From Clostridiales bacterium (GTDB lineage: Bacteria; Bacillota; Clostridia; Lachnospirales; Lachnospiraceae), in the NCBI GenBank assembly GCA_019423795.1, contig JAHZAT010000088.1, positions 1 to 64,000 of the forward strand: a stretch of 64,000 nucleotides of DNA. Reading direction: 5' to 3'. A program made the translations under genes and the position numbers. Positions 50,807 to 59,838 of the stretch are shown here, piece by piece. The notes below the pieces were generated by a model. The model was not told the origin of the DNA. It was given only the letters and a program-made list of their open reading frames with translations, and did not search any database. Positions within the stretch are counted from its first letter, which is position 1; the number at the start of each line of letters is the position of its first letter.

Positions 50807-52047
50807 ACATAAAAGTACAGGCAAATCCTTGTTTTAAAGAAGTTGATCGTAGTAAAAAACGATACATCGTCATGAAGGGTTCTGCCGGATCTGGAAAGAG
50901 TGTGGATACAGCACAGCACTATATCCTAAGGCTTATGAATGATTCTGGGCGAAACCTTTTATGTGTCCGAAAAGCAGATGTAACGAATAGAGATAGCACT
51001 TTTGCAGAATTGCAGGGTGCTATTTTTCGGATGTTTGGAGAACGGTATAAGCGATACTGGTATATCAATGCATCGAATATGATTATAGAATGCAAGAGTA
51101 ATCACAATCAGATCATATTCAGAGGTGTAAACGACGAAAGACAGAGAGAAAAGCTGAAATCAATCACATTCAAACGAGGAAAGCTAACAGACGTTTGGAT
51201 AGAAGAAGCGACAGAGATCACACAGTCAGATTTTGAGATCATTGATGACCGATTGAGAGGCGAATTGCCAGAAGGACAGTTCTATCAGATTAGAATGACA
51301 TTTAACCCTGTATCAGTACACCACTGGATCAAGAAAGTGTTCTTTGATCGTGCTGATTCTGATGTACTCACACACCAGTCAACTTACGAAAAGAACCGAT
51401 TCATCGATGAAGCATATCACAGACGAATGCTAAGACGTAAAGAGGTAGACCCAGAAGGATACAGAGTTTATGGCCTTGGAGAGTGGGGAGAAGTTGCAGG
51501 TTTGATCCTTAAAAATTATGTCATAGAAGAATTTGATCGTACACCAGAACGCTTTGATTACATGGTAAATGCACAGGACTTTGGATTTAACCATGCAAAC
51601 TGTATTGGGGAGGTTGGATTTAAAGATGGCGATCTGTACTTATGTCAAGAACTCTATGTCTACGAAATGGACACAGAAGAAATTATCAAAAAGGCAGCAG
51701 GGAGATTCAATAAGAAGCTTCGTATGTGGTGTGATTCTGCGGAACCAGATCGTATCAAGATGTGGAAGAAAGCAGGATACAGAGCAAGAGGAGTAAAAAA
51801 AGAGCCAAACAGTGTCAGTGCTCAGATTGATTATTTGAAACAACATAGGATACATATCTATCCAACGTGTGTAAATACAATTAAAGAAATACAGCAATGG
51901 AAGTGGAAGAAAGATGAGAGAACCAATACTTATCTAGATGAGCCAGTTCCATTTTTTGATGATGCAATGGCCATGTTACGTTATTCAATCGAAGAAGAAC
52001 GAAAGCAGAAACCACGACTAAACACAAACGTGAAAGGAGGAATATGA
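50803..52047 (+). CDS. terL: Terminase large subunit (PBSX type)
   Basis: 414 residues: ATPase with Walker A KGSAGSGKSVDTA and Walker B VWIEEATEI, and a C-terminal RNase H-like nuclease with Asp in NAQDFGFNH and CDSAEPDRI. Drives DNA packaging. Confidence 0.95.
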   Translation: MNIKVQANPCFKEVDRSKKRYIVMKGSAGSGKSVDTAQHYILRLMNDSGRNLLCVRKADVTNRDSTFAELQGAIFRMFGERYKRYWYINASNMIIECKSNHNQIIFRGVNDERQREKLKSITFKRGKLTDVWIEEATEITQSDFEIIDDRLRGELPEGQFYQIRMTFNPVSVHHWIKKVFFDRADSDVLTHQSTYEKNRFIDEAYHRRMLRRKEVDPEGYRVYGLGEWGEVAGLILKNYVIEEFDRTPERFDYMVNAQDFGFNHANCIGEVGFKDGDLYLCQELYVYEMDTEEIIKKAAGRFNKKLRMWCDSAEPDRIKMWKKAGYRARGVKKEPNSVSAQIDYLKQHRIHIYPTCVNTIKEIQQWKWKKDERTNTYLDEPVPFFDDAMAMLRYSIEEERKQKPRLNTNVKGGI

Positions 52048-53375
52048 TGCGTAAAGAAATTTATAGGATATCGCCAGACGAAGAACTAACAGATGCGAAG
52101 TTGAGTCGGTTTATCGCAAGGCATGCTGCAGAAAGCACGTTTCGGTATAAACAATTACAAGATGCATACGAAACAGATTTCCCAATCTTTCACGAAAAAC
52201 CAAAACCAGAGTGGAAACCCGATAATCGTATTGCTGTAAACTTTGCAAAATACATTGTAGACACAATGAACGGGTATTTCATTGGAAATCCGATCAAAAT
52301 CATAGTAGATGGTGGAGAGGAAACGATTGAAAAATACATAGAATTCCTTGATCAGTATAATGATCAGGATGACAACAATGCAGAATTGTCTAAGATTTGC
52401 TCTATTTATGGAAAAGGGTACGAAATGTATTATAACGATGAAGAAGGAAACGTCGGAATTATATATTTAGATCCAACAGAAGCGTTTATGATCTATGATG
52501 ATTCGGTACTTAAACGTGAACGCTATTTTGTTCGGCTATATAGGGATGAGGATAATGTCTTGCATGGAAGTGTATCGGACCAAGAAAAAGTTCGATGGTT
52601 TACTATAAAAGGGAAGATTGTTTGGAATGAACAAGAACAATTACATTACTTTAATGGGGTTCCAGCTACGGAATATCGTGAAAATAAAGAATGTCAAGGA
52701 ATATTCGAACCGGTGATGTCCATAATCAATGCATTCAACAAAGCAATCAGTGAAAAAGCCAATGATGTAGATTATTTTGCAGATGCATATTTGAAAATTA
52801 TAGGGACTTTGTTAGATGAGGATGAATTGAAACATGTTAGATCAGACCGTGTGATCAACTTTGATGGAGATGGCGAAAGTGTAATCGTTGATTTCTTACA
52901 GAAACCAAACGGAGACACAACGCAGGAAAACTTACTTGATCGATTACAAAATCTGATATTTTTAATTGCCATGGTAGCCAATATTTCAGATGAAAATTTT
53001 GGAACAAGTTCGGGCATTGCAATGGCATATAAATTGCAGGGAATGAGTAACCTTAGAAAAACCAAAGAACGAAAGTTTACCTCTGGAATGAATCGAAGAT
53101 ATAAGCTGATCTTTAGCAATCCTGGAAATGCTATGAAAAAAGATGATTGGGTGAAGTTGCATTATAAATTCACACCAAATGTTCCAGCAAACCTATTAGA
53201 GGAAAGTCAGATCGCACAAAATCTTTCTGGTGTTGTGTCACAAGAAACACAGCTTGGAGTCTTAAGTGTTGTGGATAATCCGAAGACAGAGATTGAGCGT
53301 ATAGACAAAGAAGAGGAGAAGCCAAGAGATGTAGTGATGCAGCAGATGTTTGGAGACAAGACAGATGAGCAGTAA
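52047..53375 (+). CDS. Portal protein (SPP1 gp6-like)
   Basis: 442 residues, with the clamp and stem region EADVDYFADAYLKIIG-like and the tail YKLIFSNPGN. Dodecameric ring at the capsid vertex. The start at 52047 (AGGAGG 6 bases upstream) overlaps the terL stop; an ATG at 52044 is too close to the ribosome site. Confidence 0.92.
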   Translation: MRKEIYRISPDEELTDAKLSRFIARHAAESTFRYKQLQDAYETDFPIFHEKPKPEWKPDNRIAVNFAKYIVDTMNGYFIGNPIKIIVDGGEETIEKYIEFLDQYNDQDDNNAELSKICSIYGKGYEMYYNDEEGNVGIIYLDPTEAFMIYDDSVLKRERYFVRLYRDEDNVLHGSVSDQEKVRWFTIKGKIVWNEQEQLHYFNGVPATEYRENKECQGIFEPVMSIINAFNKAISEKANDVDYFADAYLKIIGTLLDEDELKHVRSDRVINFDGDGESVIVDFLQKPNGDTTQENLLDRLQNLIFLIAMVANISDENFGTSSGIAMAYKLQGMSNLRKTKERKFTSGMNRRYKLIFSNPGNAMKKDDWVKLHYKFTPNVPANLLEESQIAQNLSGVVSQETQLGVLSVVDNPKTEIERIDKEEEKPRDVVMQQMFGDKTDEQ

Positions 53376-54882
53376 AAATTACTGGAGAGAGCGAGAAGAA
53401 CGTCAGAGAAAATTGAATATCAAAAATGAAGCTGAGTATCAAAAGAAATTAGATGATATTTATGCGGATATGCTTGAAAATATAGAAAAGGAGATCAACG
53501 GATTCTATGTGAAGTATGCTAAAGCAGAGGGAATCACGATGGCAGAAGCCAAGAAGCGAATCGCCAAGATTGATATTGAAGCATATGCCAAGAAAGCAAA
53601 ACGTTATGTTAAGAATAAGGACCTCTCGAAGAAAGCCAATGATGAGATGCGATATTATAATGCAGCAATGAAGATCAATCGATTAGAATTGTTAAAAGCC
53701 AACATAGGAATGCATTTGGTAGGTGGCTATGATGAGATAGAGAAGATGTTTGGAGATGTGTTCACACAGCGAACTGAGGAAGAAATGCGGAAACAAGCAG
53801 GTATACTAGGAAAGACGATTAATGATAATGCGAAAAAGGCAAGAGTGATCGTTGACGCATCTTACAAAAACGCAACGTGGTCCGAACGTATCTGGGCGCA
53901 CCAGTCAATGCTGAAATCAGAAATCGACAAGCTTCTTCAGGAAGGGTTGATCCAAGGGAAACACCCAAGCGTACTTGCGAGACATTTAGAAAAACGATTT
54001 GGAGTCAGCAAGAGTAACGCAATTAGACTGATGGTTACAGAACTTGCAAGAGTTCAGACAGAAGCCCAGAAGCAGTCGTACATAGAGAATGGTTTTGATT
54101 ATTATCAATACATAGCATGCCAGAAGTTAGATGCTTGTAGTGAATGTAAGAGACTAGATGAGGAAGTGTTCAAAGTAATTGATATGATGCCAGGAGAAAA
54201 TGCTCCTCCGATGCATCCTTATTGTCATTGCAGCACGGCAGCACATATGGATGATAATGATTATGAGAAGTGGTTGGATACATATTCAGAGCATGGATTG
54301 GATTTTGATACGTGGAAAAATTCTGCAGAACAAGAAGAAAGCAAGAAAAAATATATGTATAATGATACAATAGCAAAAGAAGATTTAATTAACTCGTCCG
54401 AGTATAGAAGAAAATTCAATAATGTATCAGATCAAACAAAGATAAATAGAACCGCGTGGAAACTTTCTAAAGAGATAATTAAACATAGATCAGGCACAAA
54501 ATATGAGGATTTAGCATTTATTGATAGTAAAACTTGTAAATATACAATAAATAAAAATTACAATGTAGAAAGTCAAGCAAAAATGAATAAGCCTATGAAA
54601 AAAATGCTAAACAAATCTGCTAAAAATGAGATTATTGCTATCCATAATCATCCTGGAAGTAATGTTCCTAGTACAGCGGATTTAATAGTATGTAAGAATA
54701 GGGGCTATAAATTTGGATTAGTTGTTTGTCACAATGGGAAAATATACAAATATTCGGTTGATAAAGATAAATTTAATCTGCCAATAGTAGCAGCAGCTCT
54801 TGACTGGATGGAAGCCAAAGGATATACTGAAAAAGTAAAGAAAAATTTTATGGATGCGGGAGTAAAAATGGAGGTGTTTTGA
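53365..54882 (+). CDS. MuF/SPP1 gp7-type minor head protein fused to a JAB/JAMM-like domain
   Basis: 505 residues. About 1-320 is the minor head protein with the MuF zinc region DACSECKRLDEEVF...MHPYCHCST. The C-terminal 170 residues are extra; they contain IIAIHNHPGSNVPSTADL (His427, His429, then Ser and Asp), which fits the JAMM pattern HXHP...PSXXD. Such a tail is not needed for head assembly. MuF proteins with effector tails are known in temperate phages. A metalloprotease or lyase role is inferred. GGAGACAAG precedes the start inside the portal gene. Confidence 0.8.
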   Translation: MSSKNYWREREERQRKLNIKNEAEYQKKLDDIYADMLENIEKEINGFYVKYAKAEGITMAEAKKRIAKIDIEAYAKKAKRYVKNKDLSKKANDEMRYYNAAMKINRLELLKANIGMHLVGGYDEIEKMFGDVFTQRTEEEMRKQAGILGKTINDNAKKARVIVDASYKNATWSERIWAHQSMLKSEIDKLLQEGLIQGKHPSVLARHLEKRFGVSKSNAIRLMVTELARVQTEAQKQSYIENGFDYYQYIACQKLDACSECKRLDEEVFKVIDMMPGENAPPMHPYCHCSTAAHMDDNDYEKWLDTYSEHGLDFDTWKNSAEQEESKKKYMYNDTIAKEDLINSSEYRRKFNNVSDQTKINRTAWKLSKEIIKHRSGTKYEDLAFIDSKTCKYTINKNYNVESQAKMNKPMKKMLNKSAKNEIIAIHNHPGSNVPSTADLIVCKNRGYKFGLVVCHNGKIYKYSVDKDKFNLPIVAAALDWMEAKGYTEKVKKNFMDAGVKMEVF

Positions 54883-55052
54883 TGGAGAAGAAAAAAGAAT
54901 ATGAAAGAATATGCAAGAAACTTGGATTCATTCCATCAGAGTTTAAAGCTCCGGATTTTGAAACCGAAGATGATTCATGGGAGAGTCCGTTTAAAAAATT
55001 GACTGCTGATGAAATCGAGTTTTTATTTGACAATGGATATTTTAATAATTAG
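54882..55052 (+). CDS. Small acidic protein, candidate partner of the MuF-JAB protein
   Basis: 56 residues: a basic start, FIPSEFKAPDFETEDDSWESP and LTADEIEFLFDNGYFNN. GGAGGTG precedes it and its ATG overlaps the MuF stop. No family recognised. Size, acidity and position directly after an effector-like tail fit an immunity protein, and a terminator follows it directly. Confidence 0.6.
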   Translation: MEKKKEYERICKKLGFIPSEFKAPDFETEDDSWESPFKKLTADEIEFLFDNGYFNN

Positions 55053-55053
55053 C

Positions 55054-55087
55054 AATACCACTGATTGAAATGATTGGTGGTATTTTT
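55054..55087 (+). terminator. Terminator within the head-gene operon
   Basis: AATACCAC (55054-55061) with GTGGTATT (55077-55084) and a T-run. It lies between the small gene and prp, in the middle of an otherwise unbroken operon; probably partial. Confidence 0.65.
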
Positions 55088-55112
55088 ATGCAAAAAATTA
55101 GGAAGTGATATA

Positions 55113-55400
55113 TTGATTGAAGTAAAAGTACGTGATCATGAAATCACAGCGACAGGACATGCAAATTATGCAGAGTACGGCAAAGACATTGTATGTGCAT
55201 CGGTGTCGATGCTATTGCAAAATTTGATCAAGTCAATTCATGATCTAACCGATGACAAAATAGAATACGATTTAAAAGCTGGACAGGCTTTTATCAGATA
55301 CAGGGATTTATCAGAGAAATCAAAAACTTTGATAGATTCCTTTTTTATTGGCATTTGCAGCATCGCAGATGCTTATCCGGATTATATTCGGATTGTGTAA
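55113..55400 (+). CDS. prp: Prp-like cysteine protease, phage-encoded
   Basis: 95 residues from a TTG behind GGAAGTG. The catalytic pair is His16 and Cys28 in GHANYAEYGKDIVCASVS, with the 12-residue spacing seen in Staphylococcus Prp (His22/Cys34). The bacterial enzyme removes an N-terminal LNLQFFA-type tail from ribosomal protein L27 and also trims phage 80alpha head proteins. Here it is directly before the scaffold and capsid genes. Confidence 0.88.
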   Translation: MIEVKVRDHEITATGHANYAEYGKDIVCASVSMLLQNLIKSIHDLTDDKIEYDLKAGQAFIRYRDLSEKSKTLIDSFFIGICSIADAYPDYIRIV

Positions 55401-55481
55401 CTGTTGTGACCGAAATGTCGTTAAACTAAGTTTTTATTAGCAATGATCTGGAAGGGACGGATCAGGGCGAAAGGAGCGAAT

Positions 55482-56117
55482 ATGGAAAAGTATAAGTTAT
55501 TTTTACAGCTGTTCACAGAAGGAGATGACGGTGGGACTGGAGACGGGAATGGCGATGGATCCGGAACAGGTGGAAATAATGAACCAATGTCGTTTGATGA
55601 CTTCTTAGGCCAGGAAGGAAATCAGGCGGAGTTTGATCGCAGAGTAAACAAAGCAATCAAAACGGCAGTGGCTAATGAAAAAGAAAAATGGAAGACGCTG
55701 ACCGATGACAAGCTGACTGAAGCAGAAAAGCTTGCTAAAATGACAAAAGAAGAAAAAGCGGAATATCGTGCAAAGAAAGCAGAGAAGGAACTGGAAGATC
55801 TGAAAAAGATGAACGCCAGAACTGAACTGGCCAAAACAGCACGAAAGATGTTAGCAGATGAAAACATCAACATTCCAGATGAACTTCTCAGCAATTTGGT
55901 AGCAGACGATGCAGACGGAACTAAGACAGCAGTTGAATCATTTGCAAAAATGTACAAAGCAGCTGTGCAGGCAGCAGTTAAAGAAGCGATCAAAGGAAAA
56001 CCACCAAAAGCAGGAACAGGCGGTGGAAACACGATCACAAAGGAGCAGATAATGGATATTAAAGACCCGATTGAACGTCAGAAAATGATCCGAGAAAATA
56101 TTAATCTGTTCCAGTAA
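55482..56117 (+). CDS. Capsid scaffolding protein (DUF4355)
   Basis: 211 residues, starts MEKYKLFLQLFTEGDDGG; acidic Gly-rich stretch, long Lys/Glu/Ala coiled coil, basic C-terminus for capsid binding. The KLFLQLF start resembles the Prp cleavage motif. The start at 55482 follows AAAGGAGCG; an ATG at 55443 has no site. Confidence 0.85.
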   Translation: MEKYKLFLQLFTEGDDGGTGDGNGDGSGTGGNNEPMSFDDFLGQEGNQAEFDRRVNKAIKTAVANEKEKWKTLTDDKLTEAEKLAKMTKEEKAEYRAKKAEKELEDLKKMNARTELAKTARKMLADENINIPDELLSNLVADDADGTKTAVESFAKMYKAAVQAAVKEAIKGKPPKAGTGGGNTITKEQIMDIKDPIERQKMIRENINLFQ

Positions 56118-56131
56118 AGAAAGGAGAAGAA

Positions 56132-57334
56132 ATGGGAAAATATAAATTAGACCTGCAGTTATTTGCAGCACCAGATGGAATGACTGGACAGGGAGACTTA
56201 GAAGTAAAAGCAAGGGAAATTGACTTTGTAACATCTTTCGGAAAGAATATTCAGGCATTATTAGATGTACTTGGTATCGCAAGGATGATCAGAAAAGAGA
56301 ATGGAAGTGCCTTAAAAACAAAAGAAGTAACAGGAGAGCTGAAATCTGGAGATATTGGAGAGGGAGAAGAAATCCCATATTCTCAGTACAAAGTAACAGA
56401 GAAGGTATTCGATACGATCAAAATCGAGAAATACCGAAAAGGTGTATCTTTAGAGGCAATTGCTGAAAAAGGATATGATATTGCAGTGAACGACACAGAC
56501 GAAGAATTTAAATCGGATCTTCAGAATAAAGTTAGCGATAAATTCTACAAACAGTTAAAAGCTGGATCATTAACAGGAGCAGAGACAACATGGCAGATGG
56601 CAATCGCAATGTCTATCGGAAGAGTAAAAGACAAATTCAAGAAGATGAAAAGAACCGCAACAGGTGTGGCTGTATGGGTTAATACGCTTGATGTGTACAA
56701 ATATATTGGTGCAGCAGATATCACACTGCAGACAGCGTTTGGGTTTGAATACATGAAGAACTTTTTAGGTGCTGATGTAGTATTTATCAGCTCTGAGATT
56801 CCAGAAGGTGTTGTAATTGCAACTCCATTAAACAACATCGTAGCTTATTACGTCGATCCAGGAGACAGTGAATTTGTAAAAGCTGGATTATCTTATACAA
56901 CAGACCCAACGACAGGGTTTATCGGATTCCATGCACAGGGAACCTATGAAAGAGCAATCTCTGACTTATTTGCGATCATGGGCTTACGTCTTTTCTGTGA
57001 ATATCTTGATGCGATCGCATATACAAGTGTTGGAAGCCGAGATACACAGACTCTTGGAGAGTTACATCTTACAGCAGTAGAAGGTACAAATGCTGGTGAT
57101 ACAGCGATCACAATGAATGAACAGCTCATGTCAATGAAAAATGCATTTAAATACAAAGTAAATGCATCCGCAGCAACAGCTGTAACCTATGGCATGGATG
57201 TAAAGAACTGGTCTAAATGGGATGGAGAATCAGAAATCGCAGCAGCAAAAGGCAGTCATGTGACAATTGTTGAGTGTGATCGTAACTATAAAGCAGTAAG
57301 ATCAGGGGATGTCGTATCCGCTGCAAAAGAATAG
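56132..57334 (+). CDS. Major capsid protein (HK97 fold)
   Basis: 400 residues, starts MGKYKLDLQLFAAPDG, again the LxLQLF motif followed by Ala. The HK97-type N-arm, E-loop (GDIGEGEEIPYSQYK) and later beta-rich part can be traced. AAAGGAGAAG precedes the start. Confidence 0.85.
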   Translation: MGKYKLDLQLFAAPDGMTGQGDLEVKAREIDFVTSFGKNIQALLDVLGIARMIRKENGSALKTKEVTGELKSGDIGEGEEIPYSQYKVTEKVFDTIKIEKYRKGVSLEAIAEKGYDIAVNDTDEEFKSDLQNKVSDKFYKQLKAGSLTGAETTWQMAIAMSIGRVKDKFKKMKRTATGVAVWVNTLDVYKYIGAADITLQTAFGFEYMKNFLGADVVFISSEIPEGVVIATPLNNIVAYYVDPGDSEFVKAGLSYTTDPTTGFIGFHAQGTYERAISDLFAIMGLRLFCEYLDAIAYTSVGSRDTQTLGELHLTAVEGTNAGDTAITMNEQLMSMKNAFKYKVNASAATAVTYGMDVKNWSKWDGESEIAAAKGSHVTIVECDRNYKAVRSGDVVSAAKE

Positions 57335-57350
57335 TGAGGTGTTGATAGAT

Positions 57351-57575
57351 ATGGCTTATGAAGTAGTAAAAGCATTTCATGATCTTCAGGATTATAAAGA
57401 TGTTAAAGGCGGCAAAGTGTATCATCACTATGATGTTGGGGACACATATCCAAGACAGGGATTAGACCCAGCTCCCGATGAAACAAGAATCGAGGAACTT
57501 CTTAGCAGCGGAAACGCTCAGGGAGTTCCTTTAATTGCAGAAGTAAAGGAGAAAGCGAATGCTGGAAAAGCTTAA
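57351..57575 (+). CDS. Small phage head protein, unknown
   Basis: 74 residues, MAYEVVKAFHDLQDYKDVKGG, common after the capsid gene in Firmicute phages; perhaps a decoration or Rho-like connector piece. GAGGTG precedes the start (57351), 42 bases inside a longer frame. Confidence 0.65.
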   Translation: MAYEVVKAFHDLQDYKDVKGGKVYHHYDVGDTYPRQGLDPAPDETRIEELLSSGNAQGVPLIAEVKEKANAGKA

Positions 57576-57882
57576 GACAATGCTTGGCTTCGAAGATTCT
57601 ACACAGGATAAAAAACTGATGCTGATCTTAGATTCTGTAGAATCAAGGCTTCGATTACTTTTAGGTGGTATGGATCCACCGGATGAGATGGAGCATATCA
57701 TTATCGAAGTCGCGATTATTCGTTTTAATCGCATCGGATCTGAAGGACTAGCAAGTCATAATGTTGAAGGAGAAACACAGTCGTATGCATCGGCAAATGA
57801 TTTTGCTCCGTTTATGAATGAAATCGAAGCATATTTGCAGATGCAAAAGGATGCAAAGCGAGGAAAGCTGAGGTTTCTATGA
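57559..57882 (+). CDS. Head-tail connector (gp6/gp15-like)
   Basis: 107 residues, helical (MLEKLKTMLGFEDSTQDKKLM...VAIIRFNRIGSEG) as in DNA packaging/adaptor proteins. Overlaps the previous gene by 17 bases. Confidence 0.8.
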   Translation: MLEKLKTMLGFEDSTQDKKLMLILDSVESRLRLLLGGMDPPDEMEHIIIEVAIIRFNRIGSEGLASHNVEGETQSYASANDFAPFMNEIEAYLQMQKDAKRGKLRFL

Positions 57883-58181
57883 GATATGATACAACGATTT
57901 ACTTTCAAAAGTTGACACAAGGAGAATATGATCAGGAAACAGGTGATTACAAAGATGATTCTGTAAGTGAAAATCAAAAACAAGCATCGGTTATGGATAC
58001 AACAACACAGATGATGCAGGTTGTTTATGGAATGATCAAACAGGGAAGTTTAACGGTTCAATTACAGAACCATTATGATTGCCCATTTGATCAGATCCGA
58101 ATTGGAAACAAGATCTATAAAGTGGATTATTCAAGGAAACTTCGAACCAAACAGACTTTTATTGTGTCGGAGGTGCAATGA
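57879..58181 (+). CDS. Head closure protein
   Basis: 100 residues, beta-rich (TIYFQKLTQGEYDQETGDY...IGNKIYKVDYSRKLRTKQ), SPP1 gp16-like stopper. ATGA overlap with the connector gene. Confidence 0.75.
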   Translation: MRYDTTIYFQKLTQGEYDQETGDYKDDSVSENQKQASVMDTTTQMMQVVYGMIKQGSLTVQLQNHYDCPFDQIRIGNKIYKVDYSRKLRTKQTFIVSEVQ

Positions 58182-58516
58182 TGAGTGGAATTAAGGTGAA
58201 TGGATTAGATCAGCTTAATGCAAAATTAAGAAAGAACATGGATCTTAATGCAGTAAAGACAATAGTTAAAAAGAATGGAGAGGATCTCCAGAAAAAAGCG
58301 CAACATTATGTACCGGTAGATACTGGAACATTAAAAAGAAGCATTGGCCTCAATATCAAAGATGGCGGCTTAACTGCGGTTGTAGCACCAACGACAGATT
58401 ATGCAGAATATATTGAGTATGGAACACGTTTCATGGAATCACAACCGTACATGCGCCCAGCACTGGGCGAGCAAAAGCAGATTTTTAAAAGTGATTTAGA
58501 AAAGGTAATGAAATAA
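58181..58516 (+). CDS. HK97 gp10-family tail protein
   Basis: 111 residues: INVNGLDQLNAKL-type start and the family core KAQHYVPVDTGTLKRSI...YAEYIEYGTRFMESQPYMRPA. Tail-completion role. The start could also be 58178. Confidence 0.9.
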   Translation: MSGIKVNGLDQLNAKLRKNMDLNAVKTIVKKNGEDLQKKAQHYVPVDTGTLKRSIGLNIKDGGLTAVVAPTTDYAEYIEYGTRFMESQPYMRPALGEQKQIFKSDLEKVMK

Positions 58517-58517
58517 T

Positions 58518-58913
58518 ATGGATCCACAGCAGGAACTATTTACTGTGCTGCTGTTAAAACTAAAAGAAAAATATCAGGATACGGGAATCGGTGTGTATGA
58601 TACATTCCTACCGCCGGATAAAACCCCGTATCCTTTTGTTTATCTTGCTGACAGCACACAGGATGATCAAGCAAATAAAACAACAGTCTTTGGGGCAGTC
58701 AGCCAGGTAATCCATATCTGGCATAACAACCAAAGACAGAGAGGAACATTATCGAAGATATTATTAGAGATCAAAGATATGTGCTACAAGATCGAAGAAA
58801 CAAAAAACTTTGGTTGGAATCTTGTAAGAGTAAATCAAAGAATCCTCTCAGACGCAACAACGAAAGAACCCCTGATGCACGGGGTTTTAGAATTAGAATT
58901 TACATTTAATTAG
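58518..58913 (+). CDS. Tail terminator/completion protein (DUF3168-like)
   Basis: 131 residues, QQELFTVLLLKLKEKY...GVYDTFLPPDKTPYPFVYLADS..., ends in a beta strand ELEFTFN. Caps the tail tube. Confidence 0.75.
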   Translation: MDPQQELFTVLLLKLKEKYQDTGIGVYDTFLPPDKTPYPFVYLADSTQDDQANKTTVFGAVSQVIHIWHNNQRQRGTLSKILLEIKDMCYKIEETKNFGWNLVRVNQRILSDATTKEPLMHGVLELEFTFN

Positions 58914-58922
58914 GAGGTAGCA

Positions 58923-59444
58923 ATGTTAAATTTACAGCTTTTTGGAAATGAAGCGGTGCAGGGCAAGAAGATTGTTTATCTGTATCGAATTTTATCAGAA
59001 GCACCAACACAGAGTGGTACAGCATTGGCATTCACAACAGAGAATGGTCGTACTAAATCAAAAGATGCAGATTCCACAGCCACAAAGGATGGTTCTGTCA
59101 GAACACCAGGTGCTGCAGAAGTGGAGATCACAGCAACATCAATCTTAAAGAAAGATGACGAAATGATTAAAAAACTGGAAAAGGCTTTAGATGATGATGC
59201 ATTGATTGAAATTTGGGAGGCTAATCTGGTAGAACCAGCATCCGCAGGAAATAACAAATTCAAAGGAAAGTATTTCCAGGGGTATTTAACAGAAATCGAA
59301 TATACAGCTAATGCAGATGAGTTTGTAGAGGTTTCTTTAACATTTGGTATCAATGGAACAGGTGTGGATGGAGATGTAACTGTGACAACACAGCAGCAGG
59401 AACAGGCATATACATTCGTAGATACACCAAAAACAGGAGCTTAG
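58923..59444 (+). CDS. Major tail tube protein
   Basis: 173 residues, starts MLNLQLFGNEAVQGKKIVYLYR. The tube fold of the phi13/TP901-1 family fits (SGTALAFTTENGRTKSKDADS; YFQGYLTEIEYTANADEFVEV). Its N-terminal LNLQLF is the third copy of the Prp-like motif. AGGAGG precedes the start. Confidence 0.85.
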   Translation: MLNLQLFGNEAVQGKKIVYLYRILSEAPTQSGTALAFTTENGRTKSKDADSTATKDGSVRTPGAAEVEITATSILKKDDEMIKKLEKALDDDALIEIWEANLVEPASAGNNKFKGKYFQGYLTEIEYTANADEFVEVSLTFGINGTGVDGDVTVTTQQQEQAYTFVDTPKTGA

Positions 59445-59457
59445 GAGGATATAATAC

Positions 59458-59838
59458 ATGTACGAATTACAGATTAACAAATCAACATATGAATTTAACT
59501 TTGGAATGGGATTCATGAGAGAGATCAACAAAACAATTGCTGTCCCAGTAGAAAATATTAAAGGAAAAACAAAAGACATTGGTCTGCAGTATAAAGTTGC
59601 AGAAATGCTTGATGGTGATCTTGATGCATTAGAAGATGTTTTATTGGTAGCGAACAAAGGATTTACACCACGACTTGAACGAACAGAGTTAGATAAGCAC
59701 ATTGAGGATGAAAACACAGATATCGATGCATTATTTGATACGGTATTGGGTTTCTTAGAGAATGCAAATGCTACGAAGAAAACGACACGAGAGCTGAAGG
59801 AAGAAGTGGAGAAACAGAAGAAGAAACAGGAAGAATAA
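59458..59838 (+). CDS. Tail assembly chaperone gpG, zero frame
   Basis: 126 residues, MYELQINKSTYEFNFGMGFMR..., acid-rich helical C-terminus ending in KQKKKQEE. Works with the longer frameshift product in assembling the tape measure. The slippery sequence GGGTTTC lies at 59748-59754 in its 3' part. Confidence 0.85.
   Translation: MYELQINKSTYEFNFGMGFMREINKTIAVPVENIKGKTKDIGLQYKVAEMLDGDLDALEDVLLVANKGFTPRLERTELDKHIEDENTDIDALFDTVLGFLENANATKKTTRELKEEVEKQKKKQEE

Noticed and set aside
50286..50824. Minus-strand frames opposite terS
   Set aside because: They cross the tRNA or terS and have no ribosome site.
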